In this document: piece by piece, positions 8,337 to 15,244 of the stretch | Position numbering within the stretch: the first letter of the stretch is position 1 | Layout: each line of letters opens with the position of its first letter | DNA from: JACKCB01 sp964452775 | GTDB lineage: Bacteria > Chloroflexota > Anaerolineae > Promineifilales > Promineifilaceae | DNA length: 64,000 nucleotides | NCBI GenBank assembly: GCA_964452775.1 | Contig: CAYVQP010000006.1 | Location: 1-64,000 of the forward strand | Direction of reading: 5' to 3' | Notes under the pieces: model-generated | The model's database searches: none | What the model saw: the letters and a program-made list of their open reading frames with translations, nothing else | Told to the model about the DNA's origin: nothing | Position numbers and translations under genes: made by a program

Positions 8337-8450
8337 AGGCTCACTCGCTTTGCCTTGGTGGAAACCCCGCAGGTCTCACCGAACGAGTTTGCTCTGCGAC
8401 GGACCCGCGAAAGACCTGCGGGGTTTTGTTCGAAGTTGGCGAGGGTACCA
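8337..8450. repeat. MITE-like inverted-repeat element, copy B
   Basis: 114 bp. Left end AGGCTCACTCGC and right end GCGAGGGTACCA; inner arms AAACCCCGCAGGTCT and AGACCTGCGGGGTTTT (about 8362-8427). It fills the space between two convergent genes exactly: 9 nt after the methyltransferase and directly touching the stop codon of the aminotransferase. Flanks CTATC and CTACG share only CTA, a possible decayed target duplication. Here it would work as a bidirectional terminator. Confidence 0.88.
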
Positions 8451-9617
8451 CTACGCTAGCCTGAGTCGTGACAGGCGGGCGCCAGCCTGCTCCAGGGTAG
8501 CCCGGTCCTTGCAGAAGGCAAAGCGGGCCAGCCCGGCGCCGTCAGCCGGGTTGTGGTAGAAGGCGCTGGGAGGGATAGCGGCCACGCCGATTTCCTTCGT
8601 CAAATAGCGACAGAACTGCACGTCGTTGCCCAGACCCAGCCGGCTGATGTCCACCAGGAGAAAATAAGCGCCGGCGGGTGCCAGCGCCGGCAAGCCGTTG
8701 ATCAGCAATGCTTCCAACAACAGTTCACGTCTCGCCCGATAATCGGCCGCCATCGCGGCGTAATAGCCCAGCCCGTCAGCCTCTTCTAACCCCACGGCTG
8801 CGGCTTCCTGCAGTGGGGCTGCACCGCAAAAAGTCATGAACTGGTGGGTGCGAAAAGCGCCGGCAATCAACGAGGCATCGGCGATGACCCAACCCACCTT
8901 CCAGCCGGTGGCGCTGAAGCTTTTACCCAGGCTGGACACGGTGATCGTCCGCTCGCGCATGTCCGGCATCGTTGCCAGACAAAGGTGCTGGTTGCCGTCG
9001 AAAAGGATGTGCTCGTAAACCTCATCGGTCAGCGCCAGCGCGTCATACGCCCGGCAAAGCTCAGCGATGCGGACCAACTCCTGCCGGCTGAACACCTTGC
9101 CGGTGGGGTTATGGGGCGAGTTGATCAGGATCAGCCGGGTCTTCGGCGAGAAGAGGGCGGCCAGCTCCTCCAGGTCAATGCTCCAATCCGGCGGGCGAAG
9201 TGTGTAGTATCGGGCCACGCCGCCGGCCATCTCCACCGCCGGCACGTAGGAGTCATAGTAGGGTTCGAAGACAATCACTTCATCCCCTGGATCGACCAGT
9301 CCGAGGATGGCGGCAAATATCGCTTCGGTAGCGCCGTGCGTGATCAGCACCTCGCGCTCCGGGTCAACCTCCAGCCCGTAATGGCGCTGCATCTTGTCAG
9401 CGACCGCCCTTCGCAGGCGCAACCGGCCGGCCGCCGGGGCGTACTGATTGATATCGGCGGCAATGGCCTGGCGGGCAGCCTCCTTCAAGAATGAGGGGGC
9501 GGCGAAATCCGGGAACCCTTGCCCGAGGTTGATCGCTCCATGCTCGTTGGCGAGGTTGGTCATTTCTGTGAAAATGGTCGTGCCGTAGCCGTGCACGCGT
9601 CGGGCAATTCTATTCAT
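8451..9617 (-). CDS. PLP-dependent aminotransferase class I, methionine/glutamine (KAT/GTK-like)
   Basis: 388 residues, fold type I. INLGQGFPDF near the N-terminus is the hallmark of the kynurenine/glutamine-transaminase K and YbdL methionine-aminotransferase branch. NSPHNPTG and DEVYEH carry the PLP-contact Asn and Asp. SLGKSFSATGWKVGW holds the Schiff-base Lys. It likely transaminates Gln or Met with a 2-oxo acid. It is divergent from a nitrilase-family omega-amidase-like gene (9872), which fits the glutamine transaminase/omega-amidase pathway. The stop codon abuts repeat copy B and the start lies 30 nt from copy C, so the gene is bracketed by the two elements. Confidence 0.92.
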   Translation of the reverse strand: MNRIARRVHGYGTTIFTEMTNLANEHGAINLGQGFPDFAAPSFLKEAARQAIAADINQYAPAAGRLRLRRAVADKMQRHYGLEVDPEREVLITHGATEAIFAAILGLVDPGDEVIVFEPYYDSYVPAVEMAGGVARYYTLRPPDWSIDLEELAALFSPKTRLILINSPHNPTGKVFSRQELVRIAELCRAYDALALTDEVYEHILFDGNQHLCLATMPDMRERTITVSSLGKSFSATGWKVGWVIADASLIAGAFRTHQFMTFCGAAPLQEAAAVGLEEADGLGYYAAMAADYRARRELLLEALLINGLPALAPAGAYFLLVDISRLGLGNDVQFCRYLTKEIGVAAIPPSAFYHNPADGAGLARFAFCKDRATLEQAGARLSRLRLA

Positions 9618-9647
9618 TCCGGTTGACCTCTGGTCGGCTATCTTAAG

Positions 9648-9761
9648 TGGTTCTCTCGCTAAATCTTTACAGAAACCCCGCAGGTCGTGCTGAGTATGCT
9701 CGCTCAGCGGCAGACCCGTGAAAGACCTGCGGGGTTTTGTCTAAAGTTAGCGAGAGGACCA
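9648..9761. repeat. MITE-like inverted-repeat element, copy C, with 5-bp target duplication
   Basis: 114 bp, the cleanest copy. The ends TGGTTCTCTCGCT and AGCGAGAGGACCA are inverted repeats. The inner arms AAACCCCGCAGGTC and GACCTGCGGGGTTTT match perfectly, with a small hairpin GCTGAG/CTCAGC in the middle. Direct repeats TTAAG at 9643-9647 and 9762-9766 flank it exactly, as left by transposition. It lies between divergent start codons (9617 and 9872), so it is not a simple gene-end terminator. Confidence 0.93.
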
Positions 9762-9871
9762 TTAAGTAAGTTATTGCAGGACAATGTTAGCACGTCTGCC
9801 GGCGACAGGCGCGCCGGTACGTCAGATGAGTTCAACTGCCGGCAAGCGGAACACTCTTCAGGAGGTTTGAG

Positions 9872-10654
9872 ATGTTGATTACCATTTCGCTGGGACAAAT
9901 GGATATTGCCCTTGGGGATCCAGAGTTAAACCTGCAGCAAGTGACCGCGTTGACCGCCGAGGCAGCCGGGCGCGGTTCCGACCTGGTAGTTTTCCCGGAG
10001 CTATGGTCCACAGGATATGACCTGCAGAACGCAGGCCGATATGCAACCTCGACGGACGAAGGTATTTTCCGCGAGGTAGCGAAGCTGGCGCGCGACTATC
10101 GGATTGCGATACTCGGCTCCTGCCTCTCATTGCTTGCGCCGGGCCGATTTGGGAATACGGCCGTGTTGTTTGACTCCGCCGGCGCGGCCCGGGCCAGCTA
10201 CAGCAAGGTGCACCTCTTCCGGCTGATGTCTGAGGATCAGTACTTGACCGCCGGCGATGAATTGGCGACGGTGGAGTTTGCCGGCGTGAAGGCCGGGTTG
10301 GCGATCTGTTACGACCTGCGTTTCCCAGAGATCTTTCGCCGCTATGCCCTGGAAGGGGCCAAGCTGGTATTCTTGCCGTCCGAGTGGCCCCATCCCCGGC
10401 TGGCCCATTGGCGCACTCTGTTGAGAGCGCGCGCCATCGAGAATCAACTCTTCATGGTCGCCTGCAACCGCACGGGCAAATCAAAGGAGACAGCTTTCTT
10501 CGGTCACTCTTGCATTATCGATCCGTGGGGAGAAACGGTAATCGAGGGGGATGAATCAACTATGCTGCTGACGGCGACAATCGACACGGGGTTGGTAGAC
10601 GATGTTCGCGCGCGCATACCCGTTTTCGCTGACCGGCGACCTGCACTGTATTAG
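9872..10654 (+). CDS. Carbon-nitrogen hydrolase, omega-amidase-like (nitrilase superfamily)
   Basis: 260 residues, full nitrilase-superfamily length. The catalytic triad is visible: Glu in VVFPELWSTGY (about 43), Lys in SYSKVHLF (about 112) and Cys in AICYDLRFPEIFRRY (about 147). The DLRFPE context is typical of omega-amidases such as YafV/Nit2, which hydrolyse 2-oxoglutaramate or 2-oxosuccinamate. AGGAGG lies 9 nt before the ATG. The divergent neighbour is the matching transaminase class. Exact substrate is inferred from context. Confidence 0.88.
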   Translation: MLITISLGQMDIALGDPELNLQQVTALTAEAAGRGSDLVVFPELWSTGYDLQNAGRYATSTDEGIFREVAKLARDYRIAILGSCLSLLAPGRFGNTAVLFDSAGAARASYSKVHLFRLMSEDQYLTAGDELATVEFAGVKAGLAICYDLRFPEIFRRYALEGAKLVFLPSEWPHPRLAHWRTLLRARAIENQLFMVACNRTGKSKETAFFGHSCIIDPWGETVIEGDESTMLLTATIDTGLVDDVRARIPVFADRRPALY

Positions 10655-10688
10655 GGGTTGCTTGCTCTTACCGGCGGTATCTTTCGGC

Positions 10689-11534
10689 TCACAGACCCGT
10701 GAACAGGTCCGGCCAGGGCGACCCAGGGGCCGGCCCCGGCTCCGCCAATGCGAAGTACTCCTTGCTGAGCAGCTGAGCCATCTGTTCGCGCGGAAGACGC
10801 CGGAAGCGGCTATCCGGCCCAAACTGTGTGCGATGACATTCCCAGGCTGCCATCTTTGCCTGAATCTGCTCCGAAACGTCACAAACGACGTGTAGCTGGT
10901 CGTCCGGCCATCCTTCCAACCGGCGCTTCTCCAGGTCGAAGTCATCAACCCGGCCCCCGCTGGCAGCTATGGCGTCGCGCAACTCTTCCATAACGAAGCC
11001 GGGGATGATCTGGTAGAAGAGGCGCTGTGGCCGCCAGGGAGGGCCGGCCTCAGGATAGCAATGATCCTCGCCGGCTGCCTGGAATGCGGCCACCGTATGC
11101 CGGTTGGCCGCAATATGATCGGGATGCCCATAAGCGCCATACGGTTCAAAGGTCATGACGACGTTGGGTTTGAGCCGGCGCATAATGCCAACCAGTCGCT
11201 CGACGACCTCCGCGTCAGGCGCGTTGATGTACGCATCCGGATGATTGTTTTCATCCGTACCGGCCATGCCGGAGTCACGGTAGTCCAGAAAGATAAGCTC
11301 GTTTATGCCCAGGGTGGCTGCGCTGCAACGCATCTCTTGTTCGCGCACCGTGCCCAGGGTTTCCGGCGTTGCCAGCTCAGGGATCGCTATTTCGCCTGCC
11401 TCGCCTCTTGTGGCGCACACCAGAGCGACATGAACGCCCCGCCGGGCCAGCCCGGCAATTGCGCCGCCGGCGCCCAGGACCTCATCATCAGGATGGGCGA
11501 AAATTGCTAACAATGTCTCTGTCTTGCTTGTCAC
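10689..11534 (-). CDS. PIG-L / LmbE family deacetylase
   Basis: 281 residues starting at GTG 11534 with GAGG upstream. The zinc-binding AHPDDE motif at about 13-18 and GHPDHIA (about 144) define the GlcNAc-PI de-N-acetylase fold shared by PIG-L, MshB and BshB. Such enzymes remove N-acetyl groups from GlcNAc conjugates, including low-molecular-weight thiol precursors and glycans. The gene lies 37 nt downstream of the glyoxalase gene on the same strand, so they may share a transcript. No thiol-synthesis partner is near, so the substrate is open. Confidence 0.9.
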   Translation of the reverse strand: MTSKTETLLAIFAHPDDEVLGAGGAIAGLARRGVHVALVCATRGEAGEIAIPELATPETLGTVREQEMRCSAATLGINELIFLDYRDSGMAGTDENNHPDAYINAPDAEVVERLVGIMRRLKPNVVMTFEPYGAYGHPDHIAANRHTVAAFQAAGEDHCYPEAGPPWRPQRLFYQIIPGFVMEELRDAIAASGGRVDDFDLEKRRLEGWPDDQLHVVCDVSEQIQAKMAAWECHRTQFGPDSRFRRLPREQMAQLLSKEYFALAEPGPAPGSPWPDLFTGL

Positions 11535-11571
11535 TGCAATTGCCTCGGCTTAATCGTCGTTGTGAAAAGAG

Positions 11572-12432
11572 TTACTCACCGGCAACCCTTAGCAGTACCG
11601 CGTTCCCGGATGGATCCTTGACCAGCATGCCGGTTCCTTCCGGCTGCGCGGCAATCCCTGCACCGTCCAATCGCCCGGCAGCGGCCGCCAGCCCGGCCTG
11701 GTTGGGCAAAAGCACTTCGAACCAGCGTAGACCGGTCGAACCAGCCGGCGGTGGGGGAGCGCCTGCGCCGGCCCAGGTGTTCGCGCCAATGTGGTGATGA
11801 TAGCCGCCGGCCGCCAGAAACGTCGCGGATGGGCCATATCGCTGCATCAGCGAGAAGCCCAGAATGTCACGATAGAAACCCTCGGTGGCATCTATACGGC
11901 TGACCTTCAGGTGGACATGGCCGATGACCGTGCCGGCAGGGAGTTCTGGCTGGCGCTCCGGCCGGTCGCCCAACTCCCCGCTCAAGCTCTCTAGATCAAG
12001 CGGGTCGGTCGCCATGCGCAGCCGGCCGTTAGAGGTCGGCCATTCGGCCCTGGGGCGATCGCGGTAGATCTCTATGCCGTTGCCGTCCGGGTCGGCCAGG
12101 TAGATGGCCTCGCTCACCAGATGGTCGGCAAAACCCTGCAACCGCGTGTTACTCTCCACCAGGCGGAAGAGCGCATGGGCCAGGTCGAGCCGGCTGGGCG
12201 TCAGAATCGCAAAGTGATAGAGGCCGGTGGCGTATTCGGGCGGCCGGACGGCGCGGCTATCCTCCGTCAGAATCAACAGATCGTCACCGCCTGCACCCAG
12301 GTAGGCCGTGTTTCTTTCTGTGCTTCGCAGCCGGAGGCCGATGTTTTCTTGATAATACCTCAGTGATTGGGACAGGTTTGAGACTGTCAACGAGACAGCG
12401 CCAATGCGGGTATTCGGGTGGATCTCAGCCAT
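11572..12432 (-). CDS. Two-domain VOC protein (glyoxalase / extradiol dioxygenase family, CatE-like)
   Basis: 286 residues from ATG 12432 (MAEIHPNTRIG), chosen because AGAGGT sits at the right distance; the frame is open 23 codons further upstream without support. Two vicinal-oxygen-chelate repeats are visible: residues about 8-125 (GAVSLTVSNL, YHFAI, YLADPDGNGIEIYRDRP) and about 165-286 (IGHVHLKVSRI, HHHIG, VKDPSGNAVLLR). His and Glu residues of the metal site appear in both halves. Layout resembles B. subtilis CatE, a catechol 2,3-dioxygenase, but related members have other roles. Confidence 0.85.
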   Translation of the reverse strand: MAEIHPNTRIGAVSLTVSNLSQSLRYYQENIGLRLRSTERNTAYLGAGGDDLLILTEDSRAVRPPEYATGLYHFAILTPSRLDLAHALFRLVESNTRLQGFADHLVSEAIYLADPDGNGIEIYRDRPRAEWPTSNGRLRMATDPLDLESLSGELGDRPERQPELPAGTVIGHVHLKVSRIDATEGFYRDILGFSLMQRYGPSATFLAAGGYHHHIGANTWAGAGAPPPPAGSTGLRWFEVLLPNQAGLAAAAGRLDGAGIAAQPEGTGMLVKDPSGNAVLLRVAGE

Positions 12433-12531
12433 GTGTTTACCTCTGCGGTAGGGATGGCGGGCCGGCGTGCACAATTTCGGGCGCAGCCGGCAAGGCTTCA
12501 CTTCCTGACGTCGCAGATCTGCTTACGAGTT

Positions 12532-12574
12532 GAAGCGCGTGATATCCAGCTACTTTGAGGATATCACGCGCTTC
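12532..12574. repeat. Perfect 15-bp inverted repeat between yceI-like and VOC genes
   Basis: GAAGCGCGTGATATC (12532-12546) and GATATCACGCGCTTC (12560-12574) with a 13-nt loop. It lies downstream of the YceI gene and upstream of the VOC gene, both on the minus strand. No T-run follows on either strand, so it may be a regulator site or an unusual terminator. Confidence 0.6.
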
Positions 12575-12639
12575 TCCGGCGCTCAAATACTCCGGCGAGT
12601 GCCACGTTCTGGGGCGGGGTCGCCTACGTTCCCTGACGC

Positions 12640-13188
12640 CTACGCCGCAAGCTCCGCTACGCTTTCCGGCTCTTCTATCAGCTCAAGGTCAATATTGATG
12701 TTGATCTTGTCGCCGACCAGGAAGCCCCCCGTCTCCAGGGCCACATTCCAGTTCAGCTCCCAATCCTTGCGATTGATAGTGGTGCTGGCCGAGAAGCCGG
12801 CGGTGGAGTTGCCCCAGGGGCTTTTGGCCTTACCCAGGAACTGCACGTCCAGGGCGACCTCGTTGCTGATGTCCTTGATGGTCAGGTCGCCAATCAGCCG
12901 GGCGCGCTCGTCGTCGATAACCTCGATGCGCTTGCTCTTGAAGCGCATAACCGGATACCGCTCCACGTCAAAGAAGTCCGCCGACTGCAGGTGGGCGTCG
13001 CGTCGCTCATCACGGGTGTTCACGCTGGCGGTGTCAATACGGATATCAGCGGTCGTGTTCTGCGGATTCTCCAGGTCCAAATTCACTTCGCCGGAGAAGC
13101 GCTCGAAATAGCCGGTCACCCTGGCGATCATCATGTGCCGGGTGACAAACTGCAATTGTGAATGGGAAACATCAATATTCCAGGACAT
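12640..13188 (-). CDS. YceI family protein
   Basis: 182 residues from ATG 13188 (MSWNIDVSHS), supported by AGAGGAG 8-13 nt upstream; the frame extends 8 codons further without a site. YceI proteins are lipocalin-like beta-barrels that bind long isoprenoid or lipid chains. Family traits: N-terminal W-x-ID-x-SHS, the HMM-x-ARV-x-GYF segment, SADFFDVERYPVM and LTIKDISNEV. There is no signal peptide, so this member should be cytoplasmic. It is driven by a consensus promoter carrying two palindromic operators and is divergent from a TetR regulator. Confidence 0.92.
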   Translation of the reverse strand: MSWNIDVSHSQLQFVTRHMMIARVTGYFERFSGEVNLDLENPQNTTADIRIDTASVNTRDERRDAHLQSADFFDVERYPVMRFKSKRIEVIDDERARLIGDLTIKDISNEVALDVQFLGKAKSPWGNSTAGFSASTTINRKDWELNWNVALETGGFLVGDKININIDLELIEEPESVAELAA

Positions 13189-13250
13189 GCTCAAACTCCT
13201 CTTGAAACTCAATTCTCTCTATTGCCGCAGCCGCTTGATACTCATCGTTA

Positions 13251-13266
13251 AGCGGACTACAGTCCG
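13251..13266. promoter_or_regulatory. Palindromic operator O1 (GGAC-N4-GTCC)
   Basis: AGCGGACTACAGTCCG with palindromic core CGGAC-N4-GTCCG. It lies 14 nt downstream of the YceI -10 box, at the start of the transcript. It shares its core with O2 and O3. The likely binder is the TetR-family protein encoded next door. Confidence 0.7.
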
Positions 13267-13279
13267 GATTGTTGATACA

Positions 13280-13308
13280 ATAATAGCGGACGCGAGTCCG
13301 TTTGTCAA
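13280..13308 (-). promoter_or_regulatory. Promoter of the YceI gene
   Basis: Minus-strand -35 TTGACA (13303-13308), 17-nt spacer and -10 TATTAT (13280-13285). One operator lies inside the spacer and one just downstream of the -10, a classic repression layout. Confidence 0.85.
13285..13300. promoter_or_regulatory. Palindromic operator O2 (GGAC-N4-GTCC)
   Basis: AGCGGACGCGAGTCCG, the second copy, 34 bp from O1. It fills the spacer between the -35 and -10 of the YceI promoter, so a bound protein would block RNA polymerase. Confidence 0.72.
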
Positions 13309-13373
13309 GGGGCCTTGCGACAACTGGTGTTCTTGGGGCGGAACATCCGGCTCGAAGCGGCATCATTTGGAAG

Positions 13374-13387
13374 TGGACTTTGGTCCA
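13374..13387. promoter_or_regulatory. Palindromic operator O3 before the TetR gene
   Basis: TGGACTTTGGTCCA is a perfect palindrome with the same GGAC-N4-GTCC core, about 80 nt before the TetR start. It suggests the regulator controls its own gene. Confidence 0.55.
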
Positions 13388-13467
13388 TATTTGTGTTACA
13401 GTAGGACCTGTCGTCATGCTGTGACGAAGAGCTAGATGGCTGATGAGAACTGGCCGGGAGTGTGGCT

Positions 13468-14139
13468 ATGCAAATCGAAATGAGAGTCGTTCCAACTACC
13501 GCTCAGCCGGCGCGCGCCGAACGCATTGACGCTGCCGAGAATCGCGCCCGCATCCTGGCGGTGGCAGAGCGGCTGTTTGAAGAGCATGGCGTGGCTAACG
13601 TCTGTATGGCCGAAATCGCCAAAGAGGCCGGGGTAGGCAAGGGGACGCTCTATCGCCGTTTCGCCAACAAAGCTGAGCTCTGCCTGGCGCTTGTGGACAG
13701 CCAGATGCGCGAATTTCAGAACACGTCGCTGCTCTGGATGCATGAGATGACCATCGGCGGGGCTACCAGTCTGGAACAATTGAAGGGTTTTCTGGATCGC
13801 TTGCTGCACTTCACGCAGCGGCACATGCCGCTGCTATATGAGGTGCAGCATCACTACCAGGAAATCGATCGCGGCCGGCTGGTACGTCCCCATTTCTGGC
13901 AATATATGACGGTGCATGGGCTGCTAGTGACGGCCATTCGATCCGGCGAGCTGCCGCGTTCGGTGGATGCCGCCTACCTGGCAGAGGCATTGTTGGCGCC
14001 CCTGTCCGCCACCCTGTTTCGCTATCAATTGGAGGAACTGGGCTTTTCCCTTGAGCGGATCAGCGCCGGCATGCACACTATCGTTGATGGATTAAGCCGG
14101 CTCAATTGGGACGCCGGTACGAAACTCCCCGTTCCGTAA
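13468..14139 (+). CDS. TetR/AcrR family transcriptional regulator
   Basis: 223 residues from ATG 13468, with GGGAG 7 nt upstream; an in-frame GTG at 13462 is less well placed. The N-terminal DNA-binding domain (about 17-65) contains the helix-turn-helix MAEIAKEAGVGKGTLYRRFANK. The rest is a helical ligand-binding and dimerisation domain. It is divergent from the YceI gene, and the space between them carries three GGAC-N4-GTCC palindromes, so it probably represses both. The ligand is unknown; a lipid or isoprenoid would fit YceI. Confidence 0.93.
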   Translation: MQIEMRVVPTTAQPARAERIDAAENRARILAVAERLFEEHGVANVCMAEIAKEAGVGKGTLYRRFANKAELCLALVDSQMREFQNTSLLWMHEMTIGGATSLEQLKGFLDRLLHFTQRHMPLLYEVQHHYQEIDRGRLVRPHFWQYMTVHGLLVTAIRSGELPRSVDAAYLAEALLAPLSATLFRYQLEELGFSLERISAGMHTIVDGLSRLNWDAGTKLPVP

Positions 14140-14246
14140 CATTCTTTCTGAACCTAGACTGTAGCCATACAAAACTTCCCCCGGATCATTGTTGTACAAT
14201 AGAACCAGGGTCGATCTACGGCGTTTTTTCGAGGATGGAATAACCG

Positions 14247-15185
14247 ATGGAGTATAGGCAACTGGGTCGCTCCGGCACGCGTGTGTCGGTAATTGGGCTG
14301 GGGACGAACCGGTTTGGTTCGCCGGTCATGCCGCAAAACGAAGTAGACAATGCCATTGATCTGGCGTTAGAAATGGGCATCAACTTCATTGACGCGGCTG
14401 ACGTCTACCAGGGTGGTCGTACCGAGGAGTCGTTGGGGCATGCACTGAAGGGGCGCTGGGACCGCTTTGTGCTGGCTACCAAAGGTTACTTTCCTACGGG
14501 CGAAGGGCCCAATGATCGGGGAGCGTCGCGCTACCACATCCTCAACGCGCTGGAAAACAGCCTGCGCCGGCTGCAGAGCGACCATGTTGACCTGTACTAC
14601 ATGCACCGCTGGGATGCCGACACTCCCATAGATGAGACGATGCGCTTGCTGGACGATCTGGTGCGCAGCGGCAAAGTGCGCTATGTCGGAGCGTCGGCTT
14701 ATGCCGCCTGGCAGTTGGCGCAGGCCAACATGCTGGCTGAACTGCGCGGCTGGACGCCGTTTGTGGTCTTGCAGACGCATTTTCACATGCTTGAGCGAAC
14801 GGTTGAGGCGGAGGTTATCCCGTATTGCCAGGCAAGCGGTTTGGGCATAATCCCATACTTTCCGCTTGCCGGCGGCTTTTTAACCGGCAAGTATCACCGC
14901 GGCGAAGACGCGCCGCCTGGCTCGCGCGGCGAAAGCAGCCCTTACGTGCAGAAATATATGACGCCGGCTAACTTTGACCGTCTTGAACGGCTTACGGCCT
15001 GGGCGGCGGAGCGCGAGCGTGGGATGAATGAACTGGCTCAGGCCTGGTTGCTGGCGCAACCCAACGTCTGCTCGGTCATCTCAGGCGCGACAAAGCCGGC
15101 CCACATTGAAGCCAACGCGCGAGCCGCCGATTGGCGATTGACTGAGCCGGACCTGGCGGAGATAAACGCCATCCTTGCTGCTTAG
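14247..15185 (+). CDS. Aldo/keto reductase
   Basis: 312 residues, a TIM-barrel NAD(P)H-dependent reductase. The catalytic tetrad is visible: Asp in FIDAADVYQ, Tyr in the same segment, Lys in ATKGYFP and His in YYMHRWD. The C-terminal cofactor region reads SVISGATKPAHIEAN. The pattern fits the AKR groups related to YajO and potassium-channel beta subunits. It lies 107 nt behind the TetR gene on the same strand and has its own RBS (GAGGATGGAATAACCG before the ATG). Substrate unknown. Confidence 0.92.
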   Translation: MEYRQLGRSGTRVSVIGLGTNRFGSPVMPQNEVDNAIDLALEMGINFIDAADVYQGGRTEESLGHALKGRWDRFVLATKGYFPTGEGPNDRGASRYHILNALENSLRRLQSDHVDLYYMHRWDADTPIDETMRLLDDLVRSGKVRYVGASAYAAWQLAQANMLAELRGWTPFVVLQTHFHMLERTVEAEVIPYCQASGLGIIPYFPLAGGFLTGKYHRGEDAPPGSRGESSPYVQKYMTPANFDRLERLTAWAAERERGMNELAQAWLLAQPNVCSVISGATKPAHIEANARAADWRLTEPDLAEINAILAA

Positions 15186-15244
15186 GGCGTTGAACCGCGG
15201 CAAGCTTGGGGCCGCTTGTTGCCCACATAATTGAGGATAAGCCT

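Noticed and set aside
14195..14200. TACAAT as -10 of the aldo/keto reductase
   Set aside because: No -35 at a workable distance and no TG extension; too weak to list as a promoter.
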